From Hyposmocoma kahamanoa (lineage: Eukaryota > Arthropoda > Insecta > Lepidoptera > Cosmopterigidae), in assembly GCF_003589595.1 (NCBI RefSeq), contig NW_020653713.1:6324360-6388359 (forward strand): a stretch of DNA of 64,000 bases. The letters run 5' to 3'. This document shows positions 26,101 to 38,100 of the stretch, piece after piece (the stretch's first letter is position 1; each line of letters opens with the position of its first letter). The notes under the pieces are model-generated. The model did not search any database and was not told where the DNA came from. It worked only from the letters and a program-made list of their open reading frames with translations. The translations under genes and the position numbers were made by a program.

Positions 26101-29100
26101 CACATTAGTGTTCACCATACCACGCTTGGGTTAGTTAACTACATCGTGTATATTGTGTATACACAATTAAACGCAGTTTGCTGCCTATGTTTTGAACTTA
26201 GTCCTTACGTGGCACATAATACGACAATTATTTATAAGATAATTTGGGACGCTCAGTATATCAATCAATCAAATCAAATCTAGAGAACACTTTAAAACCG
26301 TGAACCCGGCTGATGTCAATTGTAACTCGTTGAATAACAATTATATGTGACTGGGAGTCTTCTGAATTCAGGCGGGTAGTAGCGTTGGCGTCGCGCATGC
26401 GTCCTTGGTCGGGTCACGGCCATGGCTCATGATCGCCGTATCAACAGATGCACTGCCCCTCCGCGCGCGTCCCGCACTGCCCTGTGCGTCCTGACACTGA
26501 CCTATCTTTTTGGTTAAGATAAATTCACTGTCCGGTCATGAGTACGATAACTATTGTGTACGATAACTTACGTATTTTGTGTGCAGTAGAAAAAGAGATG
26601 ATCGAAATGATTGTATCGAATAGTTTCGCTCTTTTAGTTAAAAAATTACGCCATTGATCTACGAAGTTGTTTTTCCTAGACATGTTACGGTAAGCGGTGT
26701 TATCTCGGACAAGGCTATCGAGATTTTCTTATAAACGTAACACTTCAAATAGGAGAATTCTAGTTGAAGGATATTTAATTACGCCTTATTAAAAGGTTAG
26801 TTCCTTTTAGTACGTCAGGTTGCATGCACCGAACTAATATAGATTTGACCGGAAAAATGCTTATCGTTTATGATAATTTTTATAACGATTATCTTATGTT
26901 TAAGAGTTATCATATACCAAGAACTATTTACTTGTAAGTCATGAATGAACCAAAGAGGCATATTACGACCCCAGTCTATGGCATTGTGCAGTAAAAAATA
27001 ATATTTCGAAAGGCGATTCTCCTCTCGAGAACAGTTAAGAGTGAATCATCGTGTCCGTCAATTGAAATTTGCATACAAGCTTATTCAGCGAAATGAGTTC
27101 GAAGTTAATGGTAACAGCTGTTGGATTTCTATAGCGATTTGCTTCCAGCAGCATGCTCGATACGACACTTGTCGTTTGCCAGCTGAGTCCCCTTGAGTCC
27201 TTGATCCCGGCCGATTGGAGAGGAATATTGCTTCTTCAATTTAAAATTCGAAATTTATTTTAGGCCCATGGAGGAGATGATAATCTATATATTTCAAATA
27301 ATAATTTATTTCTAATCCATTGTGATCCATTGATCTTAATGTGATCCATTGATCTTAAAATAGATCCATATAAAAGCTTAATTAACTCCCAATGTGTTAG
27401 ACCATTGCGACTATTGAGAGCGGAACCTATAATAAGGTGAAGTCTTTGTAGGGTACCCACTCTGTGTTTAAATACATATTGTCAGTATCTATAAAGATTA
27501 TTCTCTGGATGAAAAGAAAAGGCCATCGCTAAAATGTATATTTATTCTATCCAACGCTTCACGTGACAAGAGCTTGTTAAAGCTTGCCGTACATTTAATG
27601 TTGGGTGGTTTCAATCTGTTTTGTTGGAGCCAGCATGTAGTGCCACGGAGATTTTGTATCATGTTTGGTGGTTAGGTAGTATTTTGATTTATCCGTTTGG
27701 ATTTTATTAAGTGTTTTTTTGAGGTATCGTTTTTCTAATGGGGCTGACGTGTTCAATAACGATCAAAGCCCCTAAATAAATAAAGAGTCTACGTTAAAGA
27801 TTTTCATTATTCCATTAATTATTATTTGTACTGTAGCTGTAAGATTTGAAAATGTATCAAAATATTATCTACCGATATTTGTTCTGCCGCTTCACATGAC
27901 AAGAGCTCTTTAAAAATAAAACTCTCGTTGACGTTAAAAAAATAGAGGAAACTAGTAAACAGGAAAAACACTAGACCTGAGACTAGAAATAGAAGTTTCA
28001 TTGAAGTACGTTGTGTGGTCTGCCTACGATCCATAAAATAGGAATAAGCAATTATAATCATCACGGCGGGTCATTTAAGTAGGGTTCGTTGTGAATGTGT
28101 TCGTCCAGGGAAGTACAGTCACAATATCTATTTCTGCCGTCAAACAGTAATGTGATCGTTCTGCGTTCAGGTTTTGAAGCATAAGCAGGTGATGTGGCAG
28201 TGCTACATAACGCGCACACACTCATAGCCCCGCACTAGGGAAACTCTGTATCGCGGGTGCCATGGACACCCACAAACCACAAATAACACCCAAAGTCACG
28301 AGATAAATAAATGTAGGCTATCAAAATATTTCTCTCGGCCCGGGACCTCTGCATGGCAGTCCAACATGGTAACCGTATGGCCACGGCGGCATTTATGGAT
28401 AGGCGTGACGCTTCCTGACAGGCGCACGTTTGTCCCTCTTGTCACTTAATGTCATAAAGAAATAATTGAAAGTTTGTCCTGTAGACAAACAAAAACAAAA
28501 ATGTGTACATCGAATAGATTTTCATGCATCGAGGGTTAAAAATAGCTACACGACTCGGTCGTGTGTGTAATGTCGGTCAGTGTGTTTTTGGCTGACACAC
28601 AGTCGTTTGTTTAGACAATTATATTTATTTTGTAAAGTTATATTTACGGTACTAATAAGTATTTAGTTGCCAGCTAGTCATTGTCAACAAGGGTTGAGTA
28701 GAGCACGATCGCGTCAACTGGGCGCACCTGGAAATGTATACAGAAAGGCGTACTCGAGGGTCAAGGATTTGGAGGTGTGCCTCAACAAAGAAATTGATGC
28801 CTGTGTCGTTTCACTGTACAAAACAAGGCCAAGTAATGTTGACAGCCTGTGTCAGCAAGCCGTGGTAAAGTAATGGTTTGACCTACCACCTATAAGCAGA
28901 GGCCGTGGGTTCCGAGTTCATACGCTCGGAATTTATGTGCGAAATTTAATTTAAAATTTACCATCAATTTTTCGGTGAAGGAAAATACCGTGATGAAACC
29001 CCTCGGAAAACGTTTAAGGTCCCAACCCACGTTGGATCAACGTGGTGGACTACGGCCTGAGAGGAGACCTGTGCTAAGTATTGGGACGTACAAAATGGGT

Positions 29101-32100
29101 TGATGATGTTGACGAACGTGGATAACCCATGTTCACGAGCTCTTCAACTTAACAACAAAAGATGACAATTGGCCATAAAAACTTATTTACTATAACTAAT
29201 CAGTTCCATGATGCTTCATTATGTACAGTAAGTACTTCATTAACTTTGTACATTACAATGTTCAACTACGAAATAACAAATAGCATATGTTTTCGAGACG
29301 TTTCAAGTTTCATTGAATAACTTTAACACACTCTTGACAAGTTTACTAGTAAATAATTCTATGAAATGATGACGTTATGCAATTATTACTTTGAACTTTG
29401 TGACTGACAATAGAGTAGAGATGTGAATGGAAATTTTATGTTAAAGAGTCTAACTACCTCAAATGGCTTTGGTTGGTTCCGCATAACAGTGAGTGTTGAA
29501 ACAATCACTTTGGAAAAAATATACATATAGTAAAATTGAGGATATATCCCCATTACTATACGGTGTTTAAACACGATTCATTCATTCACGATTCGAAACA
29601 CGAAAACCCATACACTAACATTAGAAAAAAAAAACGGAATTTAGGTTCAAATTAGACGTTTCAGTGGCACGACTTGGCCCGGCAGCCGGACTTCTGTAGC
29701 ACTTCACTCATTTTTAGTTCATTATTTAATTAACCGACTTCCAAAAAAGGAGAAAATTCTCAATTCGACTGTATTTTTTTTGTATCTATGTTACGCGAGA
29801 TCTCCGGCATCACATTTGTGAACCGATTTAGACGATTCTTTTTTTGTTGGAAAGAGGGTACCTCAGATGTGGTACTATTTAAATTTGAAGAAAATATCCA
29901 CCCCTAAGTGTGTCAAACTAGGGGATGAAAGACTCCTGAGGTGCCCACCGTTGCGAATTTGTAGCCTAAATCATTACTTACAAGCCCCTGTTACTAAACC
30001 TACTACTTTAATATTGTTTAATTTTGTTGCAATTTTATAATTCATAACCACATTTTGTGAGAATTGTTACAGCCAAGGTACAGTCGTTATCACGATCTCT
30101 ATCATTATCTCGGGTCACAAGAAGAATTAAAACTTGCCGTACATAATTATAAGCCGTCTCTAGTGACCCGAACATTATAAACGTGGAAATGTATGTTAGA
30201 AGTAACAAGTCGCATTACAATTACAGTTTGCAAAGGGTTCTTAAAAGTTACAACACTGTAGGTACGCAAAGAATACAACGATAAAATTAAAACTGAGGAC
30301 ATTAATTGGCAAGAGCATATAACTTTTTGTTTGTTTTGTTTTTTTATTGCATGTTGGTAAATAAAGAGAAAGAAATGTAAGCATTACTGCGTTCTGGTTG
30401 TGAAAGGCCAAGGTGTTGGTGAAATAACAGGCACATGGGACTTGTCAACTTATGTCTCAGGGTTACGGGTGCAGTGGCAGGCTCAGATTTTTGCGATTGA
30501 AAGTCTTGAGAGGCACTGCAACTGCTATAGACAGGCGTGTCACTTACCACCAGGTGCACGACTTGTTCGTCACAAAAAAGCCTTCTATTTGTTGGCCGGG
30601 TACAGTGAGAATATACTTATTTAGTTACAGTCAACTGCTATACGACCAGTATTTTTGCATATACACGAGATACAACTCTAACGGTCGTATTCTAGAACTC
30701 TACTCAATGCTCAAGTCAGGATTGCACTGGAAACACAAGCACTGGAAATACGACCCTAATGGCATGGACTTGAGTATGATTTCGAGTGCTTTAAACCATT
30801 GCGTTGCGACCCTAAGGGTCGTATTCCAGAAGTCTACTCAATGCTCAAGTCAGGATTTGAGCAGACTTGAGTATGATTTCAAGCACTGGAAATACGACCC
30901 TAATAGCAAGGACTTGAGTATAATTTTCAGTGCTCACTGCAATACTCAAGTCCTGACTTGAGTATTGAGTAGAGTTCTGGAATACGACACTTAATTACAA
31001 AACATATGACAATCAAGTAAAACTCAACCAATTATTGGAACGTAACGAACACTACACAATAAAAACGCAGCGTGCGTGTTCTAGCATCAGAAATAGCACT
31101 AACAGAGCGAAGTCCACCCGCCAAGGTCTTGGTCGCACGCTTATCATTTATATGTGATAAATGTAATACTTGATTTAACTACGACTCAGGTAGATGTAAG
31201 TTAATATTTGCGTTAGGTGTTTACCTGTTACAAAGGAAACAATGTTTTAATAGTCTGATATGAATTTTTTGAAGCTTTATCGGTTGATATACGTGTTCAT
31301 ATCTGGAACTGTGTACAAATTAAATACTCGTTCCAGTCCACTTCAGATATACTTAATACTTCAGTTAGCTTTTTAAACATTGAAAGTAGAAAGAAATCTA
31401 GACGTCAATTATTGCTCAGTGATACCAAAATGAAGAAGATAAATTAAGTATAGGCTGAATGGTTAACGCCGAAGCCGTTAAAATTCTAATTAAAAAAAAA
31501 TATCCCCACATTTGTGAGAAAAACCAAGCTTATGTCACTTAGGCAAGAGTTCAACTGGAAACATTTGAAAAATGCACCTTGAATTCATTGCCACGTGCTT
31601 AATTTTTGAGAAATCAACAAAGATAAACTTAATGTAACTTAGACCGTAGGGTCTAAAGCTTTGCCAAAGGAGAAGTCTTAATATTAGTAGTAATATTAAG
31701 ACTTCTCCTTTGGCAAAATGTTTTCAAACGGTTATTTGCAACTGAATATCAATGATTATGTCAAAATGTCGAATTTTATTTGCGAAAACAAGTTTCCTAA
31801 TACATATAATTACACTATATGTACTCGTATTCAATTTCATACAAATACGTGTCATTCAAGTGCCATAGAGTTGCATTAAACTTCTATAAAAAAAAACACG
31901 AACAACAACAAACTTAAATTTTTTTAGAATAAAGTACAAAATTACGAAAACTCATGCCGTTTATGTTAATGGCAACCTTACTTTCCCACTAAGGAACACG
32001 GTATTGCAATAGATACATGTATGTAAGTTGCAGTGCAGGATGCGCTGGCTCCGAGTGAAAGTGGGAACAACATAGCTTGCTTTGTTTGAATGCAACTTAT

Positions 32101-35100
32101 TAAGCAATGTATCTAGGTGGTATTCCAGTAGTGTATGTTGTATTCGTAATCCTTTTACGCTTCTAATTTAATATCTCTCAGTGCAAAAACAGGGTCTAAT
32201 GTTAGACCTTGATTTGAATCTGAAGTGTTCAATAACCCAATTACAAAGTAAATAATTATAAAGTAGGAGGTAAACGAGTAGACAAGCCACTTGATGAGAG
32301 GTGGTCAACGTCGCTCATAGACATTTGCAACATCGGAGGAACTACCTATGTATGCGTTGTCAACCTTAGAGAGTCCCGTCGACTCGCAAAAGAAATACTT
32401 CAGGAGGGAGACCATTCCACATCGTACAGGTTCGAGGAACGAACGAACGTGCCCGCATGGTCTTATGACGACAGGTAACAAGGGTAATGGGTTATTTTGT
32501 TTTAACCTGTATTATTTGTGCGGTGCGATTGTAACAATGGCCCACTTAATATTATGTCACGCGAGTCCTAACACCTCCATGCTTGAGGATTTAATTGCGG
32601 CTATTCATTTTTTTAGTGATCTTGGCAAAGTTCTGGATCACAATTATATAGTGAACCATTGATATGACAAAAATATTTGAAAGTTTGTATTATAGAGACG
32701 GCTTTTGATTTATTTGGTACAAATCACTCTAAGATTTAAAAATTCGTTAGAGTCTATTCACACGGCGTATAATAGGTTTTACGCAGACGACGCGTAGATG
32801 ACGTACGTTAACGCGATTCAGCTAACCTCTGTTAGGAAGAAGGCGATTCTAGTGCATGTTTGTACAGCTTTGTAGATGCGTTTGAATCGGTACAAATGCA
32901 ACAATCTGCTGTTTACCTGCCTCTACGGTACCATAAAAGCGCGTCATCGTGTATATAATACGTTGTTTGAAATTTAAGAGTGTCAGGTAGTAATAATAAA
33001 GTAGGCTAATATTTTTTTTATAATATCAAGTGACGGGACGAACAAGTCGTGCGCCTGATGGTAAGCTACACGCCTTCTTCTCTCTCTCACTTCACAAGAA
33101 ATTCTACTGCTACCAAATAAATAAAATGGGCTTTTTTTCTACAAATCGTCGGTCACATCGTCGCTTAATATTGTGACTAAGCTAGAGCCTTTAAATTCTA
33201 AGTTTATTGACGACCTTAGCTACCGCTAAGAAGCGGTAAAGCACTTCAGATGTTGACTTCGAATTCCTAAAATTTTATAATCTATTTATAGTGCGTGGGC
33301 AGGTGAAGTAAAATTCGGGCCAGTAACCTCTTATCAGTCGAACATAATAATCATAAAGATAAAAATCGTACGGGTAACTTATTACATAAAAATCGACTGA
33401 TAAACCGATAATCCGATTCACCTGACTTTTTACTCAAAACACGTTTTTTCCGAATAGCTTATTCTTCAGTAGTTCTTACGCATTCAACAGAAGTGTAGAG
33501 CAATTCCAGCTTTTTAGTTGAAATTTGTATTTATGTAACATAAATAAAAATCAAATTTGCTTAAAAAGTTTCTTAACACGTCATTCAAAATGGGATAAGG
33601 AAGCCATATAAAAACGAATTTTACGGGTCACAAGTTAAAGGTTAAGTTTGTTTAACGCCTTTCTTTACACTGAAGTCTCAGAACCAAATAGTCGATTAGG
33701 GGTCAGGTATTTTAGGCCGTCGCAGTCGACTATACATTTTCACACTTATATAGTTTCAGAAATATCTGACACATCCTTGACCTTTACTGGGGATTAACTA
33801 GACAGTTTTGGTAACGTATCGTTTGTTGACGTTTGATACATTTCTAGCACAATTTACGTTTCCAATCAACTCTTAAAGCCCGTCTACAAGGTTCAAGACG
33901 AATGCAAAAAATTCGTGACCCTACCACATCCACATATAAAGCATAAAGACGTATTTCGTTTGCACAAGTCTAGTAGCGATGAAGCTCGAGCGTGTAGACA
34001 AGCCTTTAGTTGCAAAAATATCGAGTAAGTATTTGTATCGTTACTAAAAGGCAACTAATATCAGATAATGTTAATAATTATATATAGATAAATGCGATGT
34101 TATATGATAACCCACTTAAAATACTGTAATAGATTGTATACGGATCTTGTTATATGGAAAATTAGATTTTGTTATCAACGTACGTAGGTACTCGTACTTC
34201 ACACTGTTAATAACGTGTCTACTCCAAAAAGGTTTAGGCAATCCACCACGCTGCTTCATAAGTCTTCTAATATATTTGTGAACGTTCTTTAAGATGGTTT
34301 GATCACAATGTAAGTGATAAAGTAAAACAAACACGCATACGGTAGGAAATATTTGGTATGGTAGGGTGTAATAGGCTGGTATTCGCAACTCGATGTCCAG
34401 TCGCCTATTTTGCGTGTGGTGGGTGCAAGGGCGTCCCCTTTCCACTTAAGTTTTAATTATAGTGACCCTGCCTACCGACCCTTAGGGTATACGAGAAGGG
34501 CATCATGACCTGTGCGTGCACAGGAACTTTCTCAGGTTCTAACCGCAGATCATCGTACAGAGTTGTCAGACTGTTGTCAGTGATTTCATCCGGTTCTAAA
34601 GAGGCTAGTACCTCAGGTGAGCCGCACCGGGTGAACGTACGGGCCCCATATCTTTCTATATTAGTTTTGATTATAGTGATACTCCCTACCAACCCTTAGG
34701 GTATACGAGAAGGGCACTATAACCTGTGCGTGCACAGTAACCTTCCAAGTTCAGGTTCTGACCTCAGATCAGGTAGTGTACAGGGTTGTCATAGACTTGT
34801 CACTGATTTCATCCGGTTCTAAAGAGGCTAGTGCCTCGGGTGAGCCGCGTCGGGTGCACGTACAGTACTCTCCCTATTTTCAAGAGTCCAGATAGGTACT
34901 GGAGGTGTGGGCACGCTCACTTCCCGTTGCGCATGGCACAACTAATGGTTGCCAGCGCTAAACCGTTGACTATAAAGTCCACTTCACTATCAAATCTCCT
35001 ATTTGGTGGCGGAGCTGTAAACCACGCTCACTTCCCGATGGCGAGACGTCTCTTCAGTTCCCCAGAAACCTACGCGACTGCAGGGACCGGAGAATATCTA

Positions 35101-38100
35101 GCCTACATTTATATAAGCATTTGACAGTAAATGGAGTGAATGAAACGAATTTCTGTAACTAAAAAACAGGTCACGAGTATTCCGGAGAATTCTCGTGCTG
35201 TCTCGGGAATTCGCTCTGCCATACAATCGAATCTATTTTGTACGTTACATGATTGACATAAGTTCATTATGCTATGTGCAATTTCGTTACAAAAATCCGC
35301 TTCTACTCCGGTAGTACGGACTTTAGCTGTCCTGAACAGAATTGAGCAATTTAAATTACGAAATAAAGACTGACTGAAATGACTAAAACTGACATCTAAA
35401 CATGAAAGTTTATGAGCATACGCTAGTAGGATGTTTCGTTACATAATAATTTTAAAATCATACTCCAACTGTTCTTTTCATCGTAGAATTGTTTTTGTAT
35501 GCAATATACAAACTTGAACATAAGTCCAAAGGTATCATAAGAACAAAGTACATAATTATTTGCACGAAAAGGTTCAAATATCACTCGAACTTCATGTATT
35601 TTAAGAGTCTATACTACCTCAAATGACTTTGGTTGATTCCGGACAAAAGCGAAAATGTTGAATCAATCAATTTTGAAAAATATATAATGAAAAATTGAGG
35701 ATATACTACACTGATTACTATACTGTGTGAAGACGCTATAGAAAAAGAAAAACAAACTTACCTCGAAATTTTACAAGAAAACCGCTTATTCAATAGGTAC
35801 TTTACATATACCAATGATTTTTTTTTTATATCAACTGAACTAAATAGAACACGTATACTATACGATATACATTTTGCAAATGGCTTTAATTTCGTATGTA
35901 AGAATATAAATTCTGAAATAACGCCAGTGTCCTTGCCGTTTGACCTAAGCAAAATGAACCGTATTAGTACGGGCAAAATTTCTTTTTTAATTTTCTTTTC
36001 AAAGACTCTTAATACGCACCAAAAATTACCAGAATAAGATCTCTTTTGTGAAAGAAATTTATTCTCGGGTTAGTATTCTATGTCTGTTATTTAAGAACTC
36101 GAAATCTTTCACGTCGCCATTCGAATAAATAATAAAAATTGCCACTTAAGTTCGGCACTGAACGCTTAGCCCGAGAATGATTGTTAAATGCTCATTACTA
36201 GTGACAGGGTTCATCCTACGGCATGACTTAAAGTACTTCTCTAGATTTTTATTGCAGTTCCATGTTCCAATATTCACGAAAATATTCATATCTATAGCCT
36301 AGTAATTAATACCGAATATGACAGTTTTAATTCTACAATGATAGTGCTATCAATTAGCAACCAAATTAAATAACAAAGTTCTTTAAAAAAACAACTCATA
36401 CATCACGCTTTGCCTGTACCTTAAATTTGAATCTCAATTTTTGAAACAGCGACTCACCTTCGAAATCCCATTTTGTAAGTTTCAAAATTTATAGCACTTT
36501 ATGAAGAAGCAATCACCACTTTTTTAGAAAACAAAACTAAGAAAGTAACTCTAAACCTCACAGTGGTCAACTAATGATTAAGTGTTTATATGATAACCTT
36601 TATAGGTGTACGTTATCACCAGTGGTGATAGACGTGTATCGTTCGTGATAGGTTATCGCTGTAGGCGGTGATAAGGAGTCGTTAGACGGACGCCAAGACG
36701 AACAAAGTGCAGGTTGATGTCGTAAGTGTTAGTATTGAGGTTATTGTTATTTTTTATTATCGTCTGTAAGAAAAGTTATTTAGGTGTAATTTGGAGTGTT
36801 TTGTAACATTGTTATCTGTTTATTTTTATTAGTGTTACTATTTTGAAGACTTCCGCGTTCATTGAGTTGTTTACAGGTGAAATTACAGGCAAGACTGGTC
36901 TACTTTATGTCTGAGAGTGACGGGCGTTGAGGAGCATCTGGTCTTTGTGATTTAAAGTTCTGACTGGCACTGGAAGTGTTGTCTTGCACGTCCGGTCACT
37001 TGATATCATAATTATAAAAAAAAATGACCTCAAAAGTTCCTATTACCATTTGCCAAGTTTAATTGAAATCGGTTACTGGAAAGTGCGCAAAACCGGATTC
37101 ATCCCCTAGTTTGCCACCCTTAGAGGTGGAATATTTGCTTCAAATTTAAAAGAAAACCAATACTGAGGTACCCTCTTTCCAACAAAACAAGAATCATCAA
37201 AATCGGTTCATAAATGTCGGAGTTATCGCGTAAGATACTCACAAAAAAAGTCAATTGAGAATCTCATCCTTTTTTTGTAGTCGGTTAAAAAAGGTATGTA
37301 AGTACTAATCTGTTAATTAAATATAATAGTTTGTAATAATTGATAATTCAAGTGGTTAAGCTCAAATAAATATTTGTTAAACGAATTGAGAAGCACACTT
37401 TGTTACCTCGAATCATCGAGTATATAACCAGAAATAGAGACGAAATGTCATTTAATTTGTTTGAAAACTATCCTCTCATATCATTACTGTGACAACACTG
37501 TGTGCGCTCCGATTGGCTAGCCCGAATTCGAAACAATTGACGGGTGTCGTCAATGGGTGTCGTCAACTGTTTCACTTCAAATCGATCAGTTAACTTGAAC
37601 TTTGCTATAATGGACGAAAATTGTAAAATTACATATTTAATATTTAATTACCGATGAAATGTGATTCCGTTTGTTTTGTAATTAGATGTTTTGCTGTTTT
37701 TCCCACACCACCGAATAGAACAGCACGGCATTGTTTGAGATATTATCTTTTTTGGAATATACGGAGACGTACACACAGGTCAGTAGTTGGCCTGTCTATA
37801 TTTCAGTGCAAACGAAAGTTGATATTTATAAGAGCTGTATCGCTAATGTGTTGCCAGGAATATATGGCCCTTATTTCGTCTCTATTTCTGGTTATATACT
37901 CGATGCGTCGAACGTAGCAGAAACAACTGTCAAATGTATGCCATTGTGACAATTATTTTGCAATACAAATCGTTGTTTGTGATTGCGACGAGTGAACTGT
38001 GTGAATTTAATATTTTTACAACTTTATGAAGCTAAATAACTAAACAAATGACGATCTCCGTGGTCGAGTGGCTTGCATACCGGTTTTCATGGTGTCCCCA

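Noticed and set aside
27260..27460. 66-codon minus-strand frame resembling a LINE thumb region
   Set aside because: Similarity is too weak by eye and the neighbouring LINE 3' UTR runs on the other strand.
34116..34445. 109-codon minus-strand frame
   Set aside because: No recognisable motif and AT-rich codon use; not supported as a gene.
34451..34880. CRISPR-like or satellite array
   Set aside because: Only two long units and no spacers; this is a eukaryotic genome. It is a tandem duplication.
37654..37949. Two overlapping frames of 87 and 72 codons
   Set aside because: Both read across the right inverted end of the 492-bp element and have no domain; treated as chance.
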